Assembly (NCBI RefSeq): GCF_038502225.1
Contig: NC_091321.1
Coordinates: 36,431,048 to 36,495,047 of the forward strand
Direction: 5' to 3'
DNA: 64,000 nucleotides
DNA from: Cherax quadricarinatus
Taxonomy: Eukaryota; Arthropoda; Malacostraca; Decapoda; Parastacidae
Position numbers and translations under genes: made by a program. Within the stretch, counting starts at the first letter, position 1, and every line of letters starts with the position of its first letter. Under the pieces are notes generated by a model, which ran no database searches, was not told the origin of the DNA, and saw only the letters and a list, made by a program, of their open reading frames with translations. Below, one piece after another: positions 44,405 to 56,139 of the stretch.

Positions 44405-44727
44405 GCTAGCATGGCCGTGACGAACTCTAGCTCAATTCCCCTCAAAGCCATAAACATGACTCACGAAATCGTAATGACACAATTGCAAACAAACCATACC
44501 ACAGGTGGGGATAGAACCCACGATCAGAGTCTCAAAACTCCAGATTGTCGTGTTAGCCACTGGACCAGCTAGCCACAATAAGATTCATCCAACTAGGTAT
44601 ACTTCTACACCATAGGAAGGTTAGCATAGGCACCACTGTGACCACAAATGCAATTTTTTACAGACGAATCTCCCCGTCTGTGGTACGGTTTGTTTGCAAT
44701 TGTGTCATTACGATTTCGTGAGTCGTG
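44405..44727 (-). repeat. tRNA-like repeat unit 2 with long terminal inverted repeats
   Basis: 44405-44454 completes unit 1. From 44455 to 44727 lies a 273-bp element with ~56-bp inverted ends: CATGACTCACGAAATCGTAA (44455-) against its complement ending ...TTTCGTGAGTCGTG (44727), with about 4 mismatches. Inside is the same tRNA-like block (GGTTCTATCCC on minus at 44508-44518). This looks like a MITE-like DNA element that contains a tRNA-like sequence. Confidence 0.75.
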
Positions 44728-45035
44728 TTTCATTAGGTTTAGTTAGGACAATATTCTTGATTTTTTCAGTTTGTGGGTGCCCAGGATCTGGGAGAGTGTT
44801 TACCAGGTCTTTTTTATATCTCCTCTTGTGTCAGTGAATCTGCTGGAGTAGTACAGTTGTTTGGCTTTTTTTATTTCTTCGGTGAGAACTGATGAATAGT
44901 GTTTAAGAATATCTTTGTGTGTTAAGCCCTGTCTATATTCCTTTTCATATTGGTGTTTCTTATCAATGGATTTCAGAATGCTGCTGGTTAGCCATGGGCA
45001 ACCGAGCCGTTTATTCGTGATCTGTTTCGTTTTTT
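44728..45035 (-). pseudogene. LINE copy 3, segment 2 (endonuclease-RT linker)
   Basis: The minus strand encodes, in broken frames, the same linker as copies 1 and 2 (equivalents of KRLNNPWLTPSILKSI and KYAKQYRMG, then SSRFT and DIKKTWKTL-like blocks). It joins to 34775 across the tRNA-like repeat and element D, with TGTTTCATTAG present at both junctions (34765-34775 and 44726-44736). It is cut at 45035 by element E. Confidence 0.78.
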
Positions 45036-45761
45036 TGGAAAATTAAATTTACCTGGATGTAACTCATAAGATACATACCAGTAAATGGTAACAAAGGCAA
45101 TTATCATTTATCAAAGTTACATAGACAAGTAGGAATTTTGGGACACCTAGGTCTCAAAAAATGTCCCTCTTTGATACCTACAACAGTCATACCCACAAGT
45201 TACTCTAGACCTATATTAATTGCAAATGAAATATACATCACCAGGAATTCTGGTAAACATTGATATAAATTGTGGACTGTGTATTAAAATTAATAAATGA
45301 TTACATATACACATTTATATAACAGAAGGAGAATTTATAATCATTACACTCACCAATTTGTCTGGAGATTACTGTGTATCATACTCAAAAACCTGCCTAA
45401 TTATATAGAGAAAACTGGCCAGAATCTCAACATAAATAGACTGCTTATCTGAGGTTCCTGGAGCTGTCCTGTCCATCTGCTTAATGCTCACATTATGCAG
45501 GACTGCACATCCAACAATTTCGGCTCCTATTTGAGAGGTTTTAAGCCCAATATAACCCCTAGAGTGGAGAAAATTATGCACATTACATTAGTGTGCTTGT
45601 ATCACATTCAAAAACAATGGCATCTCTGGTTCCAACAGCACTTCTCCCCATTGCTGGTTCCATTTTTCATTTACAAATTAATTTTTATTAAATACAATGT
45701 ATTACACTAATTTTCATAAAAAATACACTAGATTTTTTTGGAAAATGCATTATTTTCCACA
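45036..45761 (-). repeat. Element E 3' LTR
   Basis: 726 bp, from TGGAAAATTAAATTTACC to TATTTTCCACA on the plus strand. It shares its first ~420 bp with a further LTR fragment at 60551-60965. Confidence 0.9.
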
Positions 45762-45810
45762 CTGTGGCCTGCCGGAGTTCGTTGCTAAACAACTCAAATT
45801 ACTCCTTCCT

Positions 45811-46841
45811 TTAGGAGATGGCTTGAGTTGCTGTTCTCCTAGTAGGTCTTACTACAATTTGATCTTCCTGCATCACTTGGTCAGCGTTATCTTCAATTTG
45901 ATCTTCCTGCATCACTTGGTCAGCGTTATCTTCAATTTCATCTTCCTGCTTCACTTGGTCAGCGCTATCTTCAATATCACTTGTGTCACTTTCGATTAGA
46001 TTTTCATTTACATTTGATTGAATACCATTTAATTCCAAGGGAATCAACGTAACTTTCCTGGCCACGACAAAACACTTTGACATTCTGGACAACACCTTGT
46101 GCATCTGGATACAATGTCAATACTTTGCCCAGAGGCCACAATGTTCGATGTTGTTCAGCATCAATTAACACAATGTCACCTGGTTGAATGTTCTGTTGAT
46201 TTACTGCCTCTGTCGCACCGTAAAAGTGTTCACGTAGTATAAGAAGATATTCCTTACGCCACACATTAGACCAATGATCAATTACTTTATTTAACATTTT
46301 AAATTTATCACACAACACTTCCACATAATTGTAATCTTCATCACTTTCTTCAGGATTATTTCTATAGACAGGGGCAGCTTCCAATTTCCTTCCACATATT
46401 AGGTGAGGTGTTAATACATCTGCATCAGGTGTATCACTCATGTACGAGAGAGGCCTATTATTTATCCGATTTTCCGCCTCCACTAACACTGCATGGAAAT
46501 CTTCCAAATTAATTTTTTTCCAGTGTAGTACTTTACAGACACACCTCTTCACTGTGCCTATTAGTCTTTCATACAGCCCCCCCCCCCTGCCAAGGGGCTC
46601 TAGGAGTAATAAATTTCCATGTACACCCTCGTTGGGTTAACAGACATTGAACATCGTTACTATTATGTAATTCTAACAAGTGTTGAGCACCTGCTACAAA
46701 ATTTGTTGCATTATCCGAAATCATCAATCTCGGACAGGATCTCCTAGCTGCAAATTTTCGAAACAGCTGTATAAACTGTTCTGCAGACAAGTCCTGAGCC
46801 ACTTCTAAATGAACTGCCCTAGTAGGATTACAAGTGAACAA
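45811..46841 (-). pseudogene. Element E integrase core and C-terminus
   Basis: 46841-46569 holds the core (RLMISDNATNFVAGAQHLLE with the second catalytic Asp, then APWQGG), and after a frameshift at a C run (46577-46586) 46552-46004 holds RCVCKVLHWKKINLEDFHAV, NRPLSYMSDTPDADVLTP and the DUF5641-type end (QPGDIVLIDAEQHRTLWPLG). 46104-45811 has a short imperfect repeat (IEDNADQVMQEDQ, three times) at the C-terminus. The ERMIG-type catalytic Glu region falls at the frameshift. Confidence 0.85.
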
Positions 46842-46844
46842 GCA

Positions 46845-47410
46845 TTAATACACTTTCAGTGGAACACCATCTGAAGTACCTGTTAAAATTATTGGAGCAC
46901 TATAGTCTACACCTATTACATCAAATGGTTTCACTAATTGTACACGCTCCTTTAGCAATGGTGGAGGACCTGGGTACATATAGGATCTGGCATCCACACG
47001 GCGACATATTACACAAGATTTAATAACCCTTTTTACACTTTGTCGTCCTTGTGGAATCCAGAAAGTTTCCCTAATACAATTTAAGGTATCTTGTACCCCA
47101 CCATGCATTACATTTTTTATGGGCATTTAGAACAATTAAATTTGTTAGATGATGAGTTTTAGGCAGTAAGATAGGGTGTTTAGCATAATCACCCAATTCA
47201 GCATTTTGTAACCTACCTCTGCACCTAATTACATTGCTCTCTAAATTCAGCCCCAATTTCTCTATTATGAAACCTTTCAAAATTTTTCGAGATATTCATC
47301 TTGTTTAGTAATTTAAACACCAACTTTGTTACATTGATTAGTTTGGGTAAAGAAGAATACCTGTTTATATCAGTGGCTAAGGAAGGACAAACTATCGGAG
47401 CGGTGGTCAC
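46845..47410 (-). pseudogene. Element E RNase H to integrase linker and zinc module
   Basis: 47410-47225 and 47280-47071 correspond to the region before integrase (YSSLPKLINVTKLVFKLLNK; NVIRCRGRLQNAELGDYAKH). 47126-46845 has the H2C2-type zinc module and core start (VMHGGVQDTLNCIRETFWIP, CVICRRVD, FDVIGVDYSAPIIL) with the first catalytic Asp. Frames shift between pieces. Confidence 0.85.
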
Positions 47411-47463
47411 AGTAATTTCAACAGGAGCAATATATGCCTTTTATACAGGCCAATTAGCTTTAT

Positions 47464-48836
47464 TTACCAACCAGCTCTGTCATCGGACCATGATACAGCA
47501 TTTACAAATTTAGCATAAGGTAAACCTTGAGACAAGAAATCAGCTGGATTCTCCTCACCAGGTATATGATTAAATATTAACATATGTTGACCCAAACTAT
47601 TATACTTCTCTTGCATCTGATTAATTTTAGCGACACTGTTTTGCATGTACACAATTTTACTGTTTCTATTACGAATCCATTGTAAGGATACCTCATAATC
47701 AGACCAAATTACAGTGTCGCTAATATTTATCTCATGCAACTTATTTCTTATATAATTAGATAATTTGACACCTACATAAATGGCTGTTAATTCCAGCTGA
47801 GGTAAGGTATGTGATTTAATTGGAGACACTTTAGCCTTAGACATAACAAGAGAAATGACACTATTACATTGAAGGTAAGCAACTGCTCCATACGCCAATT
47901 TTGAAGTATCACGAAAAATGTTGAGTATATTTTTCCTATCTGGATTGGCCACCTGGCGTGGGAACTCCAACATTGGATTTTTTTCATAATCACCAATTAA
48001 TTCATCCCACCTGTTAATGAATTCCTCAGTCAGTGTTTCATCCCAAGCACATTTAAGTTTCCATGCCTCTTGTATTAATAATTTCCCTCTTGTAGTAAGG
48101 GGTGACACTAAACCTAATGGATCAAAACATTTGGAAACTTCTGCAAGCAAAACTCTCTTAGTTAATTTATTGGGCATACTGTAATTATTAGGTTTTAACA
48201 TTAACAAATCTCTCTTAGTATCCAAAGTTAATCCCAATACATTACTATATTTTGGCACTTCATCTCCAGGGTAATCTTTACTTATTTTGTTCTTTAATTG
48301 GGACGAATTACTATTCCATTCCCACAGAGGCATATTTGCATTTTGCATTATTTTATTAGCCTCTCCATAAGTCATTAACAGTTCCTCTTCAGTTGACGTC
48401 ACACCCAGGAAATTATCCACATAAAATTGTTTGCTCATTACTTTACTCAATGGACTTCTGTACATTTAAGGTGTGCATTTATCATCGCTTGAAGTAGGAA
48501 CAGACTGGATTTAGCACCAAATAATATGCTTCTAAAGCAAAAGGTTTTCAGAGGGCTAAGTGGGTTACTAGGATTCTCAGGCCGTAAGAAGCAGGTACAA
48601 TCCTGGTCAGCCTCTTGTAAACCCACTCTTAGGAAAGCTTTACTTATGTCAGCCATAAAGGCATAATTCTTCGCCCTGAAATTTAATAAGATATCTCCTA
48701 ATTTTTCCGTCAAGGACAGACCTGTCATCAAACAGTCATTTAAACTAGGTACATTTTTGTTACTCCTGGCACTACAATTAAACACAATCCTCAGAGGAGT
48801 GGTCTTAGAAACCTTCTTTACTCCGTGATGTGGCAA
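47464..48836 (-). pseudogene. Element E reverse transcriptase and RNase H
   Basis: 48836-48447: PHHGVKKVSKTTPLRIVFNC, SLNDCLMTGLSLTEKLGDIL, YAFMADISKAFLRVGLQEAD (catalytic Asp of RT block A). 48465-47464 in the next frame: SKQFYVDNFLGV (catalytic box YVDN, as in element D), LAEVSKCFDPLGLVSPLTTR, and an RNase H-like block (IFRDTSKLAYGAVAYLQ, where D has FCDAST), LELTAIYVGVKLSNYI, VIWSDYEVSLQW, GEENPADFLSQGL. A single frameshift near 48450-48465 separates the two. Confidence 0.9.
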
Positions 48837-49699
48837 ACAGTGACCATAAATTTTGGCTTGCTCAGGAGGTACCTCTTCTATAAATTTATTAATTAATTAT
48901 TTAGTAATTATGTCATTATAGGCAGTCAACAATTCTGGTGTCTTACTCAGTTTGCAGAGCTGAGCCTTTAATTGTTCATATGCCATTCCGTAATTAGTGG
49001 GCAATTCTGGATGGTTCAGTCTCCACGGAAGTCGTACCCAGTATTGTCCAGATTCAAATTTTACATCTCTCAGGTACTGTTCCTAAGTAAAATAATCATC
49101 TGGACTTTCTTCATTTACATTTATTCCTATGCTGCCTAATTCTCACAATTTATGCACTGGCTCAACACCATCCTCTATGGAAGAATTATACTGGGGTACT
49201 ATTTGAAGAGTAAGACTCACAGTTATGGTATTTGTAGTTTCCTCTAGTCATGCATTATTATTACGAGGAATCCTACCATACATTACACGGCCTCCTGCAG
49301 TCTTTAAAAGGGTGACACCACATTTCTTTACCGTACCCTTAACAAAGGAGGCATAATAGTCACTACCTATCAAAATATTTATTGGGCCTACAGAATCATC
49401 ATTTACACCAGAAGGTGCTAAATTTACATTATGTGAAAGTCTTTCGTTGGCTTTACTAAGCCCTATTGTAGATATTTTCTCTGGAAGTCTATCTACAATT
49501 ACTGCATTAACACGACTTTGTCATTTCCCAACCTGACAGTTACTTAAATAGTGTCATACAATTGAGCACTTTTATCTGAGAGAAAACCAGATAATTTTAG
49601 AGTTGTAGGATCTCCCATCTGTACTTCCATACCATCACAACATTTATGTTTTATGAACGTACGCTGGGATCCCTGGTCTAATAATGCAGTTACATTTTT
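48837..49699 (-). pseudogene. Element E protease-like region and RT start, fragmented
   Basis: There is no long frame. By position and short blocks it matches element D's DUF1758 protease (DQGSQRTFIKHKC-like coding near 49640-49680) and the region before RT. Stops and small indels occur every 100-200 bp. Confidence 0.7.
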
Positions 49700-51231
49700 T
49701 TATTTATGCCTTTTATCATAAATTTTTACTTGTAACACAGGTAAGGCTACTTCAGCAAAACCATCATTATTAACATTAGCAGCAATTTTTACATTAGCCA
49801 CTGTTGTGTCAGGATTGTCAACATTATCATTATTATCAACATTATCATATAGACCCTTACACATGATTATATGGTGTCTTCCTTTGTGACATTGATAACA
49901 GTTGTTTAATTTGGCATGACAATCCTTTACATAGTGATACCCAGACATCTGATACATCTGTCAAGTTCTCCCAATCTTTCAACTTCATCATTCCATGAAT
50001 TGTATGCATTGCAATTCTTAGAACAATGAGTACCCTAGCAGAAAAGACAATCTCTCTCTTCTTTGACTGGTTTCTTATTAACTGGGCTACTCTTAGAAGG
50101 GTACTTATTCTTCTTACCTAGTGGAGAATCATTATTTCTGATTCCTGCTGCTTGATATGTACCTATGCAACTCTTATTAGTAGATGGATTGTGATTATTA
50201 ACATTGGGATAATTTTTTTCCTTGTGAAACTTGACAGATACCTCAGAGTTATTATGTGTTGCATCTTTAAAATGAGTTGGTTGGCTGGTCTGCAACTGAA
50301 CAATTAATTCTTGTAGACCTAGTGTTATTTCCTCAAGACCAAAATAACCTTTGTGATACTTGTTTGAGATCCGTTCAATTGTTTTACAGCTTAATTTATT
50401 CTGTACGATGGCACTCAATAACCAGTCTGATTCCTTCAGATTATATTTATTACTTAAAGTTTTGAGAGTACTTTCCAGTTTAACTCTAAACTGCTGTAAA
50501 CCTTTGTAAGTGTGATCTGGAGATTTTAAATTAACAATGATATTCACTAGATTCAACCTACTTTGTTCTATATTACCATAAGTGACCTTCAACAAGTCAA
50601 CTGCTTCTTTGTAAGAATCATCTGCATTGGGAAAGGCTTGTATGAGTATGTGAGCATCTCCTCTTGTCTGTTCTTTGAGGTAAAATAATTTAGTTACACA
50701 GGCTAGGTCACTCCTATCATGCACAGCTGCTTTAAAAATTGACCAAAACTCCTCCCAATTTTCTCCAGGATTAAATACAGGTAAACACAATTCTGGGAGT
50801 TTTGGCAAAGACATCTTATTTGTTGGAGCAGATTGATTAACTGCCTGGTTTACACATTTTAATTTATTCAAGGCCTGACGTATGCAAGAAAGAATCTTTT
50901 CCTCTAATTCATAATACTGGTGAATCATAAGATTTACTTCAGTCTCATCTACACAGTTTACTAACAAATCTCCTTCATATTTGTTGTAATATAATTTGTA
51001 TGAATCATATCTATTCCCTAAAGCATCTAAATACAATTTTAAACCATCAGTAATCAGAGTTTCTTGATTCATTAATTCCAGACATCTATTATATGCCTTT
51101 GTTACATGACCCTTTCTAGCCTGCAATGATGTTTTTTTTTTTGCTCTAAATTCCATGTGTTTGTCTTCTACACTAATTTCCTCATTTTCACCCATGGTGC
51201 AATATATTAAATTCAACTTAATTAATAACAC
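49700..51231 (-). pseudogene. Element E gag (DUF1759-type) and zinc knuckles
   Basis: The frame 51231-50035 (398 codons) has an N-terminal helical region, then MSLPKLPELCLPVFNPGENW, EEFWSIFKAAVHDRSDL, DAHILIQAFP and LQQFRVKLESTLKTLSNKYN, co-linear with element D gag. It ends in CLFC followed by TAG, where the zinc knuckles begin. 49957-49700 continues in another frame with CHAKLNNCYQCHKGRHHIIMC. The gag frame itself is open, but the start context and the knuckle break make the copy non-functional. Confidence 0.87.
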
Positions 51232-51765
51232 TGATTATGTACTTAATTATGCACTTCACAAAGGTAAATATTACAACTTACCTTTGAATAAATCCTAACT
51301 ACTTGAGCTTAGCAATTACATGTAAGGAAATTATAAAATAAACTTTAAATTTACATTAATAATTTTAGCTACACTTGAGCTTAGCAATTACACATGTAAG
51401 GAAATTATAATATAAATTTTAAATGCATTAATATAAATCTTAACCAGACTTCGCTTATCCTTGGCAGACTTGGCTTAGCAAAATTAATATTATACAAATA
51501 TACTAATATGAATCTTTGCCAGGATTTGGCTTAGCAAAATTAATATTATGCACACTAATATAAATCCTAGCCAGGCTTTGGCTTAGCAAATTTAGTATTG
51601 TAATAATTATAATTAAGTATTGCAATAATTATAATTAAGTAAATTTGTGGATCTAACATCCACCACCTTCTCTCATTTCACTTATAATTATTAAATAATT
51701 AATTCACTAATTAATGACTTCACTAATTACATCCAGTTCGATCAAGGACCAACGGGCAACTAATT
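51232..51765 (-). other. Element E leader, AT-rich tandem blocks, primer-binding site
   Basis: Degenerate ~60-70 bp blocks containing TTGGCTTAGCAAAATTAATA recur at 51400-51620. Next to the LTR the minus strand reads TTGGTCCTTGATCGAACTGG (about 51732-51751), a tRNA-like primer-binding site. Confidence 0.7.
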
Positions 51766-52430
51766 TGGAAAATTAAATTTACCTGGATGTAACTCATAAG
51801 ATACATACCAGTAAATAGTAACATAGACAATTATTATTTATCAAAGTTACATAGATAAGTAGGAATTTTGGGACACCTAGGTCTCAAAAAATATCCCTCT
51901 TCTATACCTACAACTGTCATATCCACAAGTTGCTCTGGATCTATATTAATTGCAAATGAAATATACATCACCAGGAATTCTGGTAAACATTGATATAAAT
52001 TTGTGGACTGTATATTAAAATTAATAAATGATTAGATATACACATTTATATAACAGAAGGAGAATTTATAGTCATAACACTCACCAATTTGTCTGGAGAT
52101 TACTGTGTATCATACTCAAAAACTTGCCTAAATATATAGAGAAAACTGGCCAGAATCTCAACATAAATAGACTGCTTATCTGAGGTACCTGGAGCTGTCC
52201 TGTCCATCTGCTTAATGCTCACATTATGCAGGACTGAACATCCAACAATTTCGGCTCTTATTTGAGAGGTTTTAAGTCCAATATAACCCCTAGAGTGGCG
52301 AAAATTATGCACATTACATTAGCGTGCTTGTATCACATTCAAAAACAATGGCGTGTCTGGTTCCAACAACGCTTCTCCCCGTCGCTGGTTCCATTTTTCA
52401 TTTACAAATTAATTTTTATTAAATACAATA
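51766..52430 (-). repeat. Element E 5' LTR, part 1
   Basis: Matches 45036-45700 with scattered substitutions. It is interrupted after AAATACAATA by LINE F and resumes at 58634. Confidence 0.9.
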
Positions 52431-52811
52431 TTATTATTATTATCACACTGGCCGATTCCCACCAAGGCAGGGTGGCCCGAAAAAGAAAAACTTTCACCAT
52501 CATTCACTCCATCACTGTCTTGCCAGAAGGGTGCTTTACACTACAGGTTTTAAACTGCAACATTAACACCCCTCCTTCAGAGTGCAGGCACTGTACTTCC
52601 CATCTCCAGGACTCAAGTCCGGCCTGCCGGTTTCCCTGAACCCCTTCATAAATGTTACTTTGCTCACACTCCAACAGCATGTCAAGTATTAAAAACCATT
52701 TGTCCCCATTCACTCCTATCAAACACGGTCACGCATGCCTGCTGGAAGTCAAAGCCCCTCGCACACAAAACCTTTTTTACCCCCTCCCTCCAACCTTTCC
52801 TAGGCCAACCC

Positions 52812-53237
52812 CTACCCCGCCTTCCTTCCACTACAGACTGAAGTCACTCTGTTTCGCTCCATTCTCTCTACATGTCCGAACCACCTCAACAACCCTTCCT
52901 CAGCCCTCTGTACAACAGTATTGGTAATCCTGCACCTCCTACTAACTTCCAAACTACAAATTCTCTGCATCATATTCACACCACACATTGCCCTCAGACA
53001 TGACATCTCCACTGCCTCCAGCCTTCTCCTCACTGCAACATTCATCACCCATGCTTCACACCCATACAAGAGCGTTGGTAAAACTATACTCTCATACATT
53101 ACCCTCTTTGCCTCCAAGGACAAAGTTCTTTGTCTCCACAGACTCCTAAGTGCACCAATCACCCTTTTCCCCTCATCAATTCTATGATTCACCTCATCTT
53201 TCATAGACCCATCCACTGACACGTCCACTCCCAAATA
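52812..53237 (-). pseudogene. LINE F RT thumb and C-terminus
   Basis: The minus strand reads LGVDVSVDGSMKDEVNHRID, RKVMYES-type block (AKRVMYESIVLPTLLYGCEA), RRLEAVEMSCLRAMCGV, then EGLLRWFGHVERMERNRV, the characteristic C-terminal block of many arthropod and vertebrate LINEs. It connects at its N-terminus with 57125 onward across insertion G (FRYLGV on both sides of the 11-bp duplication). Confidence 0.88.
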
Positions 53238-53485
53238 AATAACAAAAAGGCACAATACCGTGACTGGAACGATACACAAATAACCCGCACATAAAAGACA
53301 GAAGCTTACGACGACGTTTCGGTCCGACTTGGACCATTGACAAAGTCACACTAACTGAGGAGGAGCAGGACGGCTATACATAGGCAGGAAGAGGTGGAGG
53401 TAGTAGTAGTGGTAGTAGTAGTAGTAGTAGTAGTACAAGAATTGTTAGGTAAGACACATATGCAACAGTTAGGTATCTTTATTAT

Positions 53486-53525
53486 GAAACGTTTCGCCTA
53501 CACAGTAGGCTTCTTCAGTCGAGTA
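53486..53525 (-). ncRNA. Hammerhead-ribozyme-like motif, left arm unit 1
   Basis: The minus strand reads CTGAAGA, then AGCCTACTGTGTAGGC (stem II with a 3-nt loop), then GAAACGTTTC. This fits the CUGANGA / stem II / GAAA core with a self-complementary ACGU as a minimal stem III, as described for Penelope-like elements. There is one extra A between the core and stem II. Stem I seems to be only 2 bp (GA/TC). Confidence 0.6.
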
Positions 53526-53919
53526 CAGAAAAGTTGATAGAAGCAGAAGATACTTGAAGACGATGTAATCAGTCAATCACCCTTAAAGTTTTGAGGTGGT
53601 CAGTCTCTCAGTCTGGAGAAGAGCATTGTTCCATAGTATGAAACAATATGGAGAAGAAGTGACAGGATGGAGCTTTTTTTTTTATAGCGCCAAGAGGTGA
53701 GACGTAGGCCACTAGGAGAGGTAAGAACTCAGATGTTGAGAAGTCAGGTCCCTCTCAAATCCAGCCCCTCTCACTAGTGGAAGTTTTCGAAGTTGATTGC
53801 AGGTCTGTACCAAGATACCCTTGTGTTGCAGTGTCTGACAGATTGAACATTAAAATGGTATAAAATACCGACAGGTTGTTAGGTAAGACACATATGCAAC
53901 AGTTAGGTATCTTTATTAT

Positions 53920-53959
53920 GAAACGTTTCGCCTACACAGTAGGCTTCTTCAGTCGAGTA
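53920..53959 (-). ncRNA. Hammerhead-ribozyme-like motif, left arm unit 2
   Basis: Identical core and stem II to unit 1: CTGAAGA, GCCTAC/GTAGGC, GAAACGTTTC. Confidence 0.6.
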
Positions 53960-54351
53960 CAGAAAAGTTGATAGAAGCAGAAGATACTTGAAGACGATGT
54001 AATCAGTCCATCACCCGTAAAGTTTTGAGGTGGTCAGTCCCTCAGTCTGGAGAAGAGCATTGTTCCATAGTATGAAACAATATGGAGAAGAAGTGACAGG
54101 ATGGAGCTTTTTTTTATAGCGCCAAGAGATGAGACGTAGGCCACTAGGAGAGGTAAGAACTCAGATGTTGAGAAGTCAGGTCCCTCTCAAATCCAGCCCC
54201 TCTCACTAGTGGAAGTTGTCGAAGTTGATTGCAGGTCTGTACCAAGATACCCTTGTGTTGCAGTGTCTGACAGATTGAACATTAAAATGGTATAAAATAC
54301 CGACAGGTTGTTAGGTAAGACACATATGCAACAGTTAGGTATCTTTATTAT

Positions 54352-54391
54352 GAAACGTTTCGCCTACACAGTAGGCTTCTTCAGTCGAGTA
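54352..54391 (-). ncRNA. Hammerhead-ribozyme-like motif, left arm unit 3
   Basis: Identical core and stem II to unit 1. The partial fourth unit at 54779-54793 keeps only GAAACGTTTCGCCTA and cannot fold. Confidence 0.6.
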
Positions 54392-55161
54392 CAGAAAAGT
54401 TGATAGAAGCAGAAGATACTTGAAGACGATGTAATCAGTCCATCACCCTTAAAGTTTTGAGGTGGTCAGTCCCTCAGTCTGGAGAAGAGCATTGTTCCAT
54501 AGTATGAAACAATATGGAGAAGAAGTGACAGGATGGAGCTTTTTTTATAGCGCCAAGAGGTGAGACGTAGGCCACTAGGAGAGGTAAGAACTCAGATGTT
54601 GAGAAGTCAGGTCCCTCTCAAATCCAGCCCCTCTCACTAGTGGAAGTTGTCGAAGTTGATTGCAGGTCTGTACCAAGATACCCTTGTGTTGCAGTGTCTG
54701 ACAGATTGAACATTAAAATGGTATAAAATACCGACAGGTTGTTAGGTAAGACACATATGCAACAGTTAGGTATCTTATGAAACGTTTCGCCTATGTGTCT
54801 TACCTAACAACCTGTCGGTATTTTATACCATTTTAATGTTCAATCTGTCAGACACTGCAACACAAGGGTATCTTGGTACAGACCTGCAATCAACTTCGAC
54901 AACTTCCACTAGTGAGAGGGGCTGGATTTGAGAGGGACCTGACTTCTCAACATCTGAGTTCTTACCTCTCCTAGTGGCCTACGTCTCACCTCTTGGCGCT
55001 ATAAAAAAAAAGCTCCATCCTGTCACTTCTTCTCCATATTGTTTCATACTATTGAACAATGCTCTTCTCCAGACTGAGGGACTGACCACCTCAAAACTTT
55101 AAGGGTGATGGACTGATTACATCGTCTTCAAGTATCTTCTGCTTCTATCAACTTTTCTGTA

Positions 55162-55200
55162 CTCGACTGAAGAAGCCTACTGTGTAGGCGAAACGTTTCA
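55162..55200 (+). ncRNA. Hammerhead-ribozyme-like motif, right arm unit 1
   Basis: Plus-strand copy: CTGAAGA, AGCCTACTGTGTAGGC, GAAACGTTTC. Confidence 0.6.
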
Positions 55201-55592
55201 TAATAAAGATACCTAACTGTTGCATATGTGTCTTACCTAACAACCTGTCGGTATTTTATACCATTTTAATGTTCAATCTGTCAGACACTGCAACACAAGG
55301 GTATCTTGGTACAGACCTGCAATCAACTTCGACAACTTCCACTAGTGAGAGGGGCTGGATTTGAGAGGGACCTGACTTCTCAACATCTGAGTTCTTACCT
55401 CTCCTAGTGGCCTACGTCTCACCTCTTGGCGCTATAAAAAAAAGCTCCATCCTGTCACTTCTTCTCCATATTGTTTCATACTATGGAACAATGCTCTTCT
55501 CCAGACTGAGGGACTGACCACCTCAAAACTTTAAGGGTGATGGACTGATTACATCGTCTTCAAGTATCTTCTGCTTCTATCAACTTTTCTGT

Positions 55593-55632
55593 ACTCGACT
55601 GAAGAAGCCTACTGTGTAGGCGAAACGTTTCA
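55593..55632 (+). ncRNA. Hammerhead-ribozyme-like motif, right arm unit 2
   Basis: Plus-strand copy, identical core and stem II to the other units. Confidence 0.6.
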
Positions 55633-56027
55633 TAATAAAGATACCTAACTGTTGCATATGTGTCTTACCTAACAACCTGTCGGTATTTTATACCATTTTA
55701 ATGTTCAATCTGTCAGACACTGCAACACAAGGGTATCTTGGTACAGACCTGCAATCAACTTCGACAACTTCCACTAGTGAGAGGGGCTGGATTTGAGAGG
55801 GACCTGACTTCTCAACATCTGAGTTCTTACCTCTCCTAGTGGCCTACGTCTCACCTCTTGGCGCTATAAAAAAAAAAGCTCCATCCTGTCACTTCTTCTC
55901 CATATTGTTTCATACTATGGAACAATGCTCTTCTCCAGACTGAGGGACTGACCACCTCAAAACTTTAAGGGTGATGGACTGATTACATCGTCTTCAAGTA
56001 TCTTCTGCTTCTATCAACTTTTCTGTA

Positions 56028-56065
56028 CTCGACTGAAGAAGCCTACTGTGTAGGCGAAACGTTTC
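56028..56065 (+). ncRNA. Hammerhead-ribozyme-like motif, right arm unit 3
   Basis: Plus-strand copy, identical core and stem II to the other units. Confidence 0.6.
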
Positions 56066-56139
56066 ATAATAAAGATACCTAACTGTTGCATATGTGTCTT
56101 ACCTAACAACCTGTCGGTATTTTATACCATTTTAATGTT

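Larger units (their letters stand above)
53444..54793 (-). repeat. Left arm: three tandem ~432-bp units plus a partial one
   Basis: Units start at 53444, 53878, 54310 and 54741 (GTTAGGTAAGACACATATGC), giving periods of 434, 432 and 431; the differences come mainly from a T run in AGCTTTTTTTTATAGCGCC. The fourth is cut after ~50 bp at the palindrome centre. Read on the minus strand each unit carries one hammerhead-like motif. Confidence 0.92.

Noticed and set aside
53270..53340. A hammerhead motif in the outermost arms of insertion G (GGTCC/GGACC stem followed by GAAACGTC)
   Set aside because: The hairpin and GAAACGTC are present, but the CUGANGA core is not recognisable (TTGTCAAT in its place), so I do not call a ribozyme.
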